Positions 17,181-26,207 of a DNA stretch of 64,000 nt are shown here, one piece after another (within the stretch, counting starts at the first letter, position 1; each line of letters starts with the position of its first letter). The DNA lies in NCBI RefSeq assembly GCF_013177735.1, contig NZ_WOEZ01000019.1, forward strand, positions 17,368 through 81,367, read 5' to 3'. A program made the position numbers and the translations under genes. The notes beneath the pieces were generated by a model. That model was not told the origin of the DNA. It searched no databases and saw only the letters and a program-made list of their open reading frames with translations. The stretch is from Paraburkholderia elongata (GTDB lineage: Bacteria > Pseudomonadota > Gammaproteobacteria > Burkholderiales > Burkholderiaceae).

Positions 17181-18710
17181 ATGTCCGAAAGCTCGTCCTC
17201 AACGGCCGGAACCGATTTCACGCAAGGCATTCCGGCGACAGATATCGCTGATGGTCAGATGGTGACAGGCCGCGTCGGCGAAGAAGCTGTGCTGCTCGTG
17301 CGTCAGGCCGGTGAGTTGTTTGCTATCGGCGCGACGTGTCCGCATTATGGTGCTCCACTGGCTGACGGCCTGCTGGTCGCGGACACGATTCGATGTCCCT
17401 GGCACCACGCGTCTTTCAGTCTTCGTGCAGGCGAGCTTCTCCGGCCACCCGCTCAGGACGATCTGAAATGCTGGCGTGTGGAACAGCGCGACGGCCGGGC
17501 TTTTGTATGCGAAGCGCTGCCTGCGGTACGGCCACCCAAGTTGACTGCAACGCAGCTTCCCGAATCGGTGGTGATCATCGGCGGTGGTGCAGCCGGAAAC
17601 GCGGCGGTTGAGACTTTGCGACGAGAAGGCTATCAGGGGCCGGTTACCCTGTTGAGCGTCGATAGCGCATTGCCCTACGACCGGCCGAATCTGTCGAAGG
17701 ACTACCTCGCGGGAACCGCGCAGGCCGATTGGCTCCCTTTACGATCCCCGGCGTTCTACACAGATCATCACATCGATGCGAGATGCAACATTCGCGCCGT
17801 TAAGCTCGACCCGGCGCAAAAAGCCGTCACGCTTTCGGACGGCAGCCGGGTGACGTACGGTGCACTGTTGCTAGCCACTGGCGCCGAACCGATACGTCTC
17901 ACGGTACCCGGCGCAAACCTGCCGCACGTGGCCGTGCTTCGCACGCTCGCCGACTGCGACGCCCTGATCGCGCGTCTCGGTACAGCACGTCGATGCGTCG
18001 TGGTCGGCGCGGGCTTCATCGGGCTCGAAGTCGCGGCCTCCTTGCGAACGCGCGGATTGGAAGTGCACGTCGTCGCACCCGGTGCGCATCCGATGGAACG
18101 CGTCCTCGGCGGGGCGCTCGGCAAGATGATCAGAGCGCTTCATGAAGCGCACGGGGTCACTTTTCATCTCGGATCCACAGTCGCCGAAATTGAATCGGAT
18201 CGCGTGAAATTGTCGACCGGCGTGGAACTGGCCGCCGATCTGGTGGTGACCGGGATCGGTGTTCTCCCTGAGGTGGGCCTGGCACAGGAGGCCGGCCTCG
18301 CAGTGGATCGCGGGGTGGTGGTCGATGAATTTCTGCAGACGAGCGTGGGAGGCGTTTACGCCGCGGGTGATATCGCACGCTGGCCGGACCACAGAACGGG
18401 CGATCGCATCCGCGTCGAACACTGGGTGGTGGCAGAGCGCCAGGGCGTGGTTGCGGCGCGAAATATGCTTGGAGAACGGCAGCGCTTCGCTGCGGTCCCT
18501 TTCTTCTGGACCCAGCACTACGATACGGCGATCAACTACGTGGGCTATGCGGAGCAATGGGATCGCGCCGACATTGACGGCGACCCAGGCGCGCATGACT
18601 GTACGGTGAGCTATTGGTACAAGAACAAGCGGCTCGCGGTAGCAACCGTCGGGCGGGATCTGGATAGTCTTCGAGCAGAAGTTACGCTCGAGCAGGAAAC
18701 GCCTGTATGA
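17181..18710 (+). CDS. Rieske-domain FAD-dependent pyridine nucleotide oxidoreductase (AIFM3-like)
   Basis: Residues ~15-110 are a Rieske domain with ligands in CPHYGAPL and CPWHHASFS (CxH...CxxH). Residues ~125-420 are a two-dinucleotide-fold reductase with FAD motif VIIGGGAAGNAAVE, NAD motif VVVGAGFIGLEVAASL and the FAD-contacting VYAAGDIARW. The last ~80 residues are a reductase C-terminal dimer domain. Such fusions pass electrons from NAD(P)H via FAD to a [2Fe-2S] centre or a partner protein; the partner is not evident here. The AGGAG site upstream supports the ATG at 17181. Confidence 0.92.
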   Translation: MSESSSSTAGTDFTQGIPATDIADGQMVTGRVGEEAVLLVRQAGELFAIGATCPHYGAPLADGLLVADTIRCPWHHASFSLRAGELLRPPAQDDLKCWRVEQRDGRAFVCEALPAVRPPKLTATQLPESVVIIGGGAAGNAAVETLRREGYQGPVTLLSVDSALPYDRPNLSKDYLAGTAQADWLPLRSPAFYTDHHIDARCNIRAVKLDPAQKAVTLSDGSRVTYGALLLATGAEPIRLTVPGANLPHVAVLRTLADCDALIARLGTARRCVVVGAGFIGLEVAASLRTRGLEVHVVAPGAHPMERVLGGALGKMIRALHEAHGVTFHLGSTVAEIESDRVKLSTGVELAADLVVTGIGVLPEVGLAQEAGLAVDRGVVVDEFLQTSVGGVYAAGDIARWPDHRTGDRIRVEHWVVAERQGVVAARNMLGERQRFAAVPFFWTQHYDTAINYVGYAEQWDRADIDGDPGAHDCTVSYWYKNKRLAVATVGRDLDSLRAEVTLEQETPV

Positions 18711-18865
18711 CCCGGCTTGTTTAAAGCCTGTGCGATGTAACAACCTGGACGGAGAGTTGACGAGTTCAATCGAATTCCAAATCATAGGGAGCGTCATGGC
18801 CAGAACCGGGGTCCAGACCGAGCCCATCAACCGCGGTTTACTCACTCTCCAATGGGGACTCAATA

Positions 18866-19339
18866 ATGACAGTCGAACACCTTCCCAATCCGCGAATCAA
18901 GGAACGCGAAAAAACTGGACCGCACCTTACCGAGCAGGAGCATTTGGGCTTGAACGGGCGAATCGCCCTCATCGTCACCAACGCTGTTGGCACGATGTGG
19001 TGCGCCTACGTCTTTGCGGCGATGACCCTGATCAGCTTGCCATCGGCTATCCAGGGCGGAGTGTCGACGCTAATCGCCTGGATCGCTCAGACGTTTTTGC
19101 AGTTGGTGCTGCTGTCCGTCATTATGGTGGGCCAAAAGGTTGCGGCCGCAGCCTCAGACAAGCAGGCGCTACAAACCTACAGGGACGCTGAGGCGCTCTT
19201 GAAGATTCAGGATGAGATGCACCGGCTCATCGAGATCAACAATGCGCTAACCGAAGCGATCCATCGCGCGGTTATGGCAAAGGGAACCTCAACGGCCGAG
19301 CAGTCGAACGTTTCCGGCGACGCCAGGCCGCCAGCGTGA
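18866..19339 (+). CDS. Uncharacterised two-helix membrane protein with coiled C-terminus
   Basis: The 157-residue product has a polar N-terminus (~30 residues), two transmembrane segments (about residues 31-56 and 66-90; MWCAYVFAAMTLISLPSAI, LQLVLLSVIMVGQ) and a helical cytoplasmic tail (DAEALLKIQDEMHRLIEINN). Proteins of this form are widespread and unnamed. It may be a small channel or membrane organiser, but nothing here settles it. Confidence 0.7.
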   Translation: MTVEHLPNPRIKEREKTGPHLTEQEHLGLNGRIALIVTNAVGTMWCAYVFAAMTLISLPSAIQGGVSTLIAWIAQTFLQLVLLSVIMVGQKVAAAASDKQALQTYRDAEALLKIQDEMHRLIEINNALTEAIHRAVMAKGTSTAEQSNVSGDARPPA

Positions 19340-19389
19340 TTGTGGGCAAACTTACGTTTACGTTCCGGTGGCCCAATGAGCGGTAGCGC

Positions 19390-19932
19390 ATGCGTCGACC
19401 CGTCGAAGGTGGCTCAAACCGATACCATGAATCGGTAAACCGACCGTGGCTGCTGCATCTGCTCGACGACGATCTCGTGCTGGTCGGCGCGCCGGGCGTG
19501 GACGTCGGCGACCTGAGCAAGGTACGCGACCGGCCGGTTGGCGTGCTGGACCATAGCGGCGCGCAGGCGCTGCTTGCGAGTCTCGGCTTCACGCGCATCG
19601 CCGCGCAGCGCGAGGAGTGGATGAACGCGAAGCGTATCAAGGACCGCACGATCGACGCGTGGGTGGCGCCGCGCATGATGGTCGTGCACGCGGTGCGCGA
19701 GGTGCGCGGCAACCTCGACGTCTTGCAGTTCGGCCAGGTGATCCGCCGCTCCGAGCTGTGGCTCGCGGCGTCGAAGTCGTTGCCCGATGCCGAAGCAAAG
19801 CGCTGGCAGGCGGCATGGGCGGCGATGCAGGCCGACGGCACCGTCGAGCGCATCATCCGCGCCGATCAGAACCCGGCGATCAACCCGGTCGACGAGGAAA
19901 AGCGCATCATCCGGGAAGAACCCTTCCGTTGA
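19390..19932 (+). CDS. N-terminally truncated periplasmic solute-binding protein (family 3-like)
   Basis: The 180-residue frame matches the C-terminal two-thirds of short amino-acid-type solute-binding proteins (a [19 protein letters not shown] lobe, then [16 protein letters not shown] and [17 protein letters not shown]). It lacks a signal peptide and the first lobe, and an in-frame stop at 19384 bars extension. It is therefore probably non-functional. The CoA-transferase gene starts 12 bases after it. Confidence 0.6.
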   Translation: MRRPVEGGSNRYHESVNRPWLLHLLDDDLVLVGAPGVDVGDLSKVRDRPVGVLDHSGAQALLASLGFTRIAAQREEWMNAKRIKDRTIDAWVAPRMMVVHAVREVRGNLDVLQFGQVIRRSELWLAASKSLPDAEAKRWQAAWAAMQADGTVERIIRADQNPAINPVDEEKRIIREEPFR

Positions 19933-19943
19933 GCGGAGACGTC

Positions 19944-21932
19944 ATGACTCAGAACGTGCAACTCGCGACGCTCCTGCAGACCTCGCAGGGCAAGATTGTC
20001 AGCGCGTGTGACGCGGTACGGTTGATCCGCGACGGCGATACGGTGGCGACCGGCGGCTTCGTGGGCATCGGCTTTGCCGAGGAAGTCGCGCTCGCGCTGG
20101 AGGCGCTGTACCTGGCGAGCGACGACGCGTACCCGCAGGCCGTCGGCAAACCGCGCAACCTGACGCTCGTGTATGCCGCCGGCCAGGGCGACGGGCGCGA
20201 CAAGGGCCTCAATCACCTGGCGCACGAGGGCCTCGTCAAGCGCGTGATCGGCGGCCACTGGGGGCTCGTGCCGAAACTGCAGCGCCTCGCGACGTCGAAC
20301 CAGATCGAAGCCTACAATTTGCCGCAGGGTGTGATCTCGCACCTCTTTCGCGAGATCGCCGCGGGCAAGCCCGGCTATCTGTCGCGGATCGGGCTCGGTA
20401 CCTTCGTCGATCCGCGCAAAGGCGGCGGCAAGCTCAACGAGCGGACCACCCAGGACCTGGTGCGCCTGATGCCGATCGACGGCGAGGAGTACCTGTTCTA
20501 CAAGGCGTTCCCGATCCAGGTCGGCATCATCCGCGGCACGACCGCCGATCCGGACGGCAACGTCACGATGGAGCGCGAGGCGTTGACGCTCGAATCGCTC
20601 GCCATCGCGATGGCCGTGCACAACTCCGGCGGCATCGTGATCGTGCAGGTCGAGCGCATCGCCGAGCGCCACGCGCTACCTGCGCGCGAGGTCAAGATCC
20701 CCGGCGTGCTGGTGGATTGCGTTGTCGTCGCGCGTCCGGAAAATCATTGGCAGACCTTTGCCGAGCCGTACAGCCCGGCTTTCAGCGGCGAGTTTCGCGT
20801 GCCGCTCGCGCATGCCGAGCCGATGCCGCTCACCGAGCGGAAGATCATCGCGCGCCGCGCCGCGCTCGAACTGGATGCGAACAGCGTCGTGAACCTGGGC
20901 ATAGGCATGCCTGAGGGCATCGCTGCGGTCGCGAGCGAAGAGAAGATCATCGACCTGCTGACGCTGACCGCGGAACCCGGCGTGATCGGCGGCGTGCCCG
21001 CCGGCGGTCTGAACTTCGGCGCGGCGGTCAACACGCAGGCGATCATCGATCAACCTTATCAGTTCGACTTCTACGATGGCGGCGGGCTCGATATCGCGTT
21101 CCTTGGCCTAGCGCAGGCCGATGCCGAGGGCAACGTCAACGTCAGCAAGTTCGGCCCGAAGCTCGCCGGCGCGGGGGGCTTCATCAACATCAGCCAGAGC
21201 GCGAAGAAGGTCGTGTTTGTCGGCACCTTCAACGCGGGAAAGTTGCAGGTGCAACTGGATGACGGGCAATTGCGCATCGTCGACGACGGCGAGGTCGCGA
21301 AGTTCGTGCAAGCGGTCGAGCATTGCACGTTCAGCGGCCACGTCGCGAGCGAGCGCGGACAGCGCGTGCTGTTCGTGACCGAGCGTTGCGTACTGCAACT
21401 GACGCCCGGCGGGCTGGAGCTGATCGAAGTGGCGCCGGGCGTGGATCTCCAGCGCGACGTGCTCGACCGGATGGCGTTCACGCCGATCATCAAGGGCACG
21501 CCGGCCCTGATGGACGCGCGCATCTTCCGTCCTGAACCGATGGGGCTGCGTGACGACCTGCTGCGGCTGCCGCTGCCGAACCGCTTCGCGTACGACACCG
21601 AGCGCAATACGCTGTTTATCAACTTCGAAGGGCATAGCGTGCGCAGCGTTGCCGACATCGACGCGATTCGCCAGCAGGTCGAGGCGCTGATCGAGCCGCT
21701 CGGCCGGCGCGTGCATGCGATCGTCAACTACGACAACTTCAGCTTGCTGCCGGAGCTGGAAGATGCCTATGCGGAGATGGTTAAAGGCCTGGTCGAGCGT
21801 TACTACACGACGGTATCCCGCTATACGGGGAGCAGCTTCCTGCGGGCGAAGCTGGGCGACGCGCTGCATCGGCGTGGCTTGTCGCCGTATATCTTCGAGA
21901 ACGCGCAGCAGGCGCGGAACTCGAGCGCCTGA
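19944..21932 (+). CDS. Acetate/3-ketoacid CoA-transferase (YdiF-type, fused subunits)
   Basis: The 662-residue protein has the fused alpha and beta halves of family I CoA-transferases. The first half contains the glycine loop [15 protein letters not shown] and the second half contains [17 protein letters not shown] and the catalytic-Glu segment [15 protein letters not shown]. It moves CoA between acetate and an acyl- or 3-ketoacyl-CoA. The last ~120 residues form the usual small C-terminal domain. A GGAG site 6 bases upstream fixes the start at 19944. A phosphonoacetate-derived acetate role is possible but remote. Confidence 0.9.
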   Translation: MTQNVQLATLLQTSQGKIVSACDAVRLIRDGDTVATGGFVGIGFAEEVALALEALYLASDDAYPQAVGKPRNLTLVYAAGQGDGRDKGLNHLAHEGLVKRVIGGHWGLVPKLQRLATSNQIEAYNLPQGVISHLFREIAAGKPGYLSRIGLGTFVDPRKGGGKLNERTTQDLVRLMPIDGEEYLFYKAFPIQVGIIRGTTADPDGNVTMEREALTLESLAIAMAVHNSGGIVIVQVERIAERHALPAREVKIPGVLVDCVVVARPENHWQTFAEPYSPAFSGEFRVPLAHAEPMPLTERKIIARRAALELDANSVVNLGIGMPEGIAAVASEEKIIDLLTLTAEPGVIGGVPAGGLNFGAAVNTQAIIDQPYQFDFYDGGGLDIAFLGLAQADAEGNVNVSKFGPKLAGAGGFINISQSAKKVVFVGTFNAGKLQVQLDDGQLRIVDDGEVAKFVQAVEHCTFSGHVASERGQRVLFVTERCVLQLTPGGLELIEVAPGVDLQRDVLDRMAFTPIIKGTPALMDARIFRPEPMGLRDDLLRLPLPNRFAYDTERNTLFINFEGHSVRSVADIDAIRQQVEALIEPLGRRVHAIVNYDNFSLLPELEDAYAEMVKGLVERYYTTVSRYTGSSFLRAKLGDALHRRGLSPYIFENAQQARNSSA

Positions 21933-22153
21933 TATGTCACGCGATGCTGGGCGTCCTGCTCCGGCAGGCCGCTAACTCGTCTTCGATCCTCGCACGCCTG
22001 TCGCGGGGACATTGGCCGTAACGCCCGGCAATTGCTAACTGTTGTTAAATCGGTGACCGGGCTGAGCGGTCCCTGTCCGCGAAGATAGTGGACTCGGTCA
22101 GTTAGACGATAACAAGCCTGACAGGTAGTCGGGGAAGCGAAATAAGGAATTGA

Positions 22154-22306
22154 TTGTCGTGCCGCGCCATTCCTGAACAACGGCAAGCAGACGAACTGTT
22201 CGTGACTCCCTCTGCAATCAGTCATCAGATCAAGCTTCTGGAGGATTAATTGGGCGTGGGGCTCTTTCATCGCGTGCGGCCTCTTAATTCGGTGACCATC
22301 AAGTAA
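22154..22306 (+). pseudogene. Remnant of a LysR-type regulator HTH
   Basis: In one frame the sequence reads ADELFVTPSAISHQIKLLED, then a TAA stop at 22250-22252, then LGVGLFHRVRP. This is the recognition helix and wing of a GcvA-like LysR HTH with the conserved position after LED replaced by a stop codon. No effector domain follows. It is a decayed gene end. Confidence 0.7.
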
Positions 22307-22342
22307 CAAGCTGCTGCTCGTGGGTTTTGTATGCAGGCGCGA

Positions 22343-22355
22343 ATCGTGGCACGAT
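22343..22355. repeat. 13-bp odd palindrome upstream of binding-protein A
   Basis: ATCGTG-G-CACGAT is a perfect dyad 59 bases upstream of the GTG start at 22414. It overlaps the 10-mer TGGCACGATG (22347-22356), which also occurs upstream of the paralogous gene at 29243. It may be a common regulatory site. Confidence 0.4.
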
Positions 22356-22413
22356 GGTTTTTTGACCTGGTGTGATTCTGGGCGATCGGCGGTAGTACGG
22401 GTATATCGCTCAC

Positions 22414-23301
22414 GTGTCGAAACTATCTATGCATCGCAGGCGTTTTGTATTGGCTGCACTGGGTGCGGCAGGCGTGACGCTTCGCGCGCATGCAGCACCA
22501 GCAGACTCATTCGATATCGTTTACCCACAATACCGGCCTGAAGATCGGGCGCGTGCGACCTTTCCACTGGCGGTGCTCGACCTCGCGATGAAAGCGGCAG
22601 GCGTCGAGTACGTCGCGCGGCAGGCTGACGTCCTGATGGAACGGGGGCGTGCGCTGGCGGAACTGGCTGGCCGCGGCCATGCCATCAATCTGCTTTGGAC
22701 GAGCATGGACGCAGAGGCGGAACGAGGCTTGCCCGTGGTACGGATTCCGATCAATCGCGGCCTGATCGGTTACCGGGTTTTTATCATACGAAAAGATCGT
22801 CAGGCTGAATTCGACAGGGTGCAGAGCCTGTCCGATCTGAAGGCCTTGACGGGCGGTCAGGGCCTTGGCTGGGTCGATACGGAAATCATGAAGGCAGCCG
22901 ATCTGAACATAGCGACGGTTCCCTACGAGACGGTGTTCGACATGATTCAGGGTGGCCGGCTCGACTATTTTCCGCGCGGTGTCGTTGAAGCTTTCGCGGA
23001 ACTGGACGAGCCACGGCACAGGGACCGGAACCTGGTCGTTGAGAAGCGCCTGCTTCTGAAATACCGGTCGGACTTCATTTTCTATGTCTCCGCGGAGCAC
23101 GAAAGCTTGGCCCAGACCATTAATAGAGGGCTGGTGAAGGCTTATCTCGACGGATCGTATTTGAGGCTGTTCAACTCCCATCCCTACATTCAAGACGCGC
23201 TGGCCCGCTCCGATCTCGGGAATCGCAAGGTGTTCGTCCTCGACAATCCGTACCTTTCCGAAAGGGATCGCAAGATTCCGGACATGTACTGGATGAGCTA
23301 G
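22414..23301 (+). CDS. Periplasmic binding-protein-like protein A (paralog of the gene at 29243)
   Basis: The product has a Tat-like signal sequence (MHRRRFVLAALGAAG) and a ~265-residue mature part of the family 3 solute-binding type, including RGLIGYRVFIIRKDRQ, the FDMIQGGRLDYFPRGVVEAF hinge region and FNSHPYIQDALA near the end. Counted from the ATG at 22429 it is 290 residues, exactly the length of its paralog. A GTG at 22414 is the alternative start. No ABC permease or ATPase gene is near; instead a hybrid histidine kinase follows, so a role as extracytoplasmic sensor partner is inferred. Confidence 0.8.
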   Translation: MSKLSMHRRRFVLAALGAAGVTLRAHAAPADSFDIVYPQYRPEDRARATFPLAVLDLAMKAAGVEYVARQADVLMERGRALAELAGRGHAINLLWTSMDAEAERGLPVVRIPINRGLIGYRVFIIRKDRQAEFDRVQSLSDLKALTGGQGLGWVDTEIMKAADLNIATVPYETVFDMIQGGRLDYFPRGVVEAFAELDEPRHRDRNLVVEKRLLLKYRSDFIFYVSAEHESLAQTINRGLVKAYLDGSYLRLFNSHPYIQDALARSDLGNRKVFVLDNPYLSERDRKIPDMYWMS

Positions 23302-23503
23302 TGGCGCGTGCGCGCTCGTCCAGCCGTCCTTGCCGTGGTGACGGCGGGCTTGTCTGGATGGGCCGACTATCCGGCGTCGGCATTCAGGATTTCCTGACGG
23401 CATATTCAGCAGACCGGAAGTGCATTTTTCCGGGCTTCCTGACTGCGCAGCGCTGCCGGTCTCCCTAGGATGGTCTGTCGTCGTCTTTATCAGCGGGTTC
23501 GTT

Positions 23504-23845
23504 ATGAGCGGTCATTCAGAAAACCACGAACACGTGTTTGAACGCCTGAACACTGCGTGTCAGCGCCTGTTTGAGACGTGGTGTGAAAGCAGAAGCGTCA
23601 TACCGCTCGGTTACCTGTTGCACTCCTGGCCGTTGCCGGATAAGGGGCACGTGTCCGTAAAACGGTTGGCGGACGGATTGCGCGAACTGGGCAGGACGGA
23701 TCCCGACGCGCTCGGCGGTCGCATCTGGCCGATCCTCTGCGAGCTGGCTTTGTGCATCGATGAGATCGTGCTGTATCCCCGGATTTATTTACAGAAGGCG
23801 GTGGACGATTCGCCGCGTGTGAGGCGGGTTCTGTACGGGAGATAA
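23504..23845 (+). CDS. Small helical companion protein A (paralog of the gene at 31079)
   Basis: The 113-residue cytoplasmic-looking protein shares the core LFETWCESRSVIPLGYLLHSWPL-type segment (residues ~24-46) with the protein at 31079-31387 (LFDLWCESRSVVPLTHLLRGWPL in pattern). The rest is a helical region (VKRLADGLRELGR) and a second helix ending LYPRIYLQKAVDD. No family was recognised. It sits between the binding-protein gene and the hybrid kinase, on the same strand. Confidence 0.7.
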   Translation: MSGHSENHEHVFERLNTACQRLFETWCESRSVIPLGYLLHSWPLPDKGHVSVKRLADGLRELGRTDPDALGGRIWPILCELALCIDEIVLYPRIYLQKAVDDSPRVRRVLYGR

Positions 23846-24044
23846 GCGTTCTTTAGATGAGTCTCGGCACGTTTCACCCGGCGTGAACGCCGGCGGAGCT
23901 CAGGAAAAACCCGAACGACCGACTGGCTGGGAAGGCATACGTTGAATCGCCACCTGGCCGATGCGGCGGCAGACGTGTCAGTATCTCGCTGCCGCAACGA
24001 GTGCAGAATAGACGAAACTAGAACCGTAGCACTCACGGGGATGT

Positions 24045-26207
24045 ATGAAGCACAACCTGTTCGACGCATGGTGGAGTTTGATCAACCGCTTCCGGAGTAG
24101 CCTTGTGTTGCGGCTGCTCGTGACGGTGTTGCTCGTCAGTTGCGTTGTCACTGTGTTGTTGACCGGGTTGCAGCTTTACCGCGACTACCACCGCGGGGTG
24201 GAGCAGATTGAAAATCGCCTTGCGGACATCGATCGCAGCAATCGCGACAGTCTCGCAGAAGCCCTCTGGCGGCTGGACCATGCCCAGCTGCAACTGGAGT
24301 TGAATGGCATTCTGCGTCTCGCCGACATCCGTGCCGTGGAAATTCGCGAGCCGGGGAACAAGGGGCAATCTGCCTACCTGAGCGCCGGTCAGCGCTCGGT
24401 TGGCCCGGTTGTCTCCCGCGAGTTTCCGCTTGTCTACAAAGTACAGGGCAAAGAGCGGGAGATCGGCGAACTCTACGTCGAGGCGACGCTCCTCGACCTT
24501 TACCATGAGCTGATGCGGACCGCCGCAATGATTCTGGTCACTCAGGCCGCCAACACCTTCCTCGTCTCGCTGTTCATTGTCTACATCCTGTCCCGTCTGG
24601 TGATGCGGCACGTCGCAGCCATCGCGCGCACGGTGGAAAACTACGATTTCCGTGAAACGCCCCAGCCATTCAGTCTCCAGCGGCGCAAACCGCGCGAGCC
24701 GGACGAGCTCGACCGTATGGCCGCCGCATTCAATGCGATGGGCGCGCGCTTGCACCGTGCGTATCGCGACGAGCAGGACGCGGCGGCCGAACGCGAAGCA
24801 CGCAATCTGGCCGAAGCGGCCAACCGGGCCAAAGGTGAATTCCTCGCGAATATGAGTCATGAGTTGCGGACACCGCTGAACGGCATTCTTGGCTATGCCC
24901 AGATCCTGGCGCGTGATGTCACGCTGAGCGAGCGGCAGCGCGAACGCGTCGAGGCCATCCGCAATAGCGGCGAACATCTGCTGACATTGATTGAAGACAC
25001 GCTCGATTTCGCGAGAATCGAAGCGGGCAAGCTGCGTGTCGAAATCTGCGACGTGCCTCTGGCGGGGTTTGTCGATGTCATTCGGGAAATCATCGGCGTG
25101 AAAGCGGAGCAAAAGCATCTCGGCTTCATCTGCGAAATCACTGAGGATACGCCTGCCGGCGTGCGTGCCGACGAGCGACGGTTGCGCCAGGTGGTGCTCA
25201 ACCTGCTTGCAAACGCCGTGAAGTTCACCGATTCTGGTTGCGTCAGCCTGCATATCTCGAGGTCTGCGTCGAACCGCGTCCGTTTCGAAGTGCGTGATAC
25301 CGGGATCGGCATTGGTCCCGATCAGCTGAATACAATCTTCGAGCCATTCGAGCAGCTGGGCGCGGCTGAGCGGCGAGCGGGCGGGGCGGGCCTCGGTCTG
25401 GCCATCAGTCGGGAGTTTGTGGGTGCGATGGGTGGCGGGATCGAGGTCGAAAGCCGCATCGGGCAGGGCAGTACCTTCCGGTTCGAACTGCCGGCGGCGA
25501 GCGTGTCGCCGGTGTTGCCCACGCCAGCCACCACGCCGGTTCCGAATACGGTGACGGGCTATGAGGGGCCGCGCAGGAAGGTGCTGATTGTCGACGACGT
25601 CGAGGTCAATCGTGCGATTGCGGTGGACCTGCTGAGTCGTCTTGGCTTTGACACTGTCGAGGCGGAAAACGGTCGCGAGGGGTTCGAGAAGGCGCAGCGC
25701 GAACACCCGGCACTCATTCTCACAGACATTGTGATGCCCGAAATGAACGGACTCGAACTGACACGCGACCTGCGCCAATTGCAGGCGTTCGCGCACGTCC
25801 CGATCATTGCCATGCCCGCCAGTCCTTCCGGAGCCCACAGGGCGATGAGCATGGACGCAGGTGTGAATGCCTTCCTTTCCAAACCGGTCGACCTTGAAGC
25901 GCTGCTGACCCAGATCGGCACGTTGCTCGGACTGACGTGGATCTATGCGTCGCCGCCACCGTCCGCGCGCCCCAATGCGCCCGAGATAAGCCTGGCGGCG
26001 GTGCCTCAGCAACATATGGAAGAACTGCATCACCTTGCCCGCCTTGGCGATATGCAAGAAATCATCGCCTGGGCCGAGAGAATGGCGGCGCGCGATTCGC
26101 GTTATCACTCATTCACGGCGCAGCTCTGCGCGCTCGCCCGGGACTATCAGTCGAAAGCCATACTTCAGCTGGTCGAACGATACTTGAATGTTGAGCCCAA
26201 GTCATGA
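24045..26207 (+). CDS. Membrane hybrid histidine kinase with periplasmic sensor and degenerate receiver
   Basis: The 720-residue protein has TM1 (~residues 19-43), a periplasmic domain (~44-160, CHASE8-like by eye), TM2 (~160-185), HAMP, HisKA (FLANMSHELRTPLNGILGYA), HATPase (LLANAVKFTD, DTGIGIGPDQ, GAGLGLAISREFVGAMGG) and a receiver domain with acceptor Asp in LILTDIVMPEMNG. In that receiver the conserved switch Ser/Thr is replaced by Pro (IIAMPASPSG). A helical tail of ~60 residues follows. The stop overlaps the next kinase by 4 bases (ATGA). Confidence 0.9.
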   Translation: MKHNLFDAWWSLINRFRSSLVLRLLVTVLLVSCVVTVLLTGLQLYRDYHRGVEQIENRLADIDRSNRDSLAEALWRLDHAQLQLELNGILRLADIRAVEIREPGNKGQSAYLSAGQRSVGPVVSREFPLVYKVQGKEREIGELYVEATLLDLYHELMRTAAMILVTQAANTFLVSLFIVYILSRLVMRHVAAIARTVENYDFRETPQPFSLQRRKPREPDELDRMAAAFNAMGARLHRAYRDEQDAAAEREARNLAEAANRAKGEFLANMSHELRTPLNGILGYAQILARDVTLSERQRERVEAIRNSGEHLLTLIEDTLDFARIEAGKLRVEICDVPLAGFVDVIREIIGVKAEQKHLGFICEITEDTPAGVRADERRLRQVVLNLLANAVKFTDSGCVSLHISRSASNRVRFEVRDTGIGIGPDQLNTIFEPFEQLGAAERRAGGAGLGLAISREFVGAMGGGIEVESRIGQGSTFRFELPAASVSPVLPTPATTPVPNTVTGYEGPRRKVLIVDDVEVNRAIAVDLLSRLGFDTVEAENGREGFEKAQREHPALILTDIVMPEMNGLELTRDLRQLQAFAHVPIIAMPASPSGAHRAMSMDAGVNAFLSKPVDLEALLTQIGTLLGLTWIYASPPPSARPNAPEISLAAVPQQHMEELHHLARLGDMQEIIAWAERMAARDSRYHSFTAQLCALARDYQSKAILQLVERYLNVEPKS

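Noticed and set aside
18796..19191. Plus-strand frame starting MARTGVQTEPINRG before the two-helix membrane protein
   Set aside because: It runs through the membrane-protein gene in another frame and has no family match.
19617..19943. Longer N-terminus of the CoA-transferase
   Set aside because: These codons overlap the binding-protein remnant and the GGAG-preceded ATG at 19944 starts the conserved domain.
24033..26108. 691-codon open frame antisense to the hybrid kinase
   Set aside because: It mirrors the codon pattern of the kinase gene in GC-rich DNA and has no recognisable domain or ribosome site.
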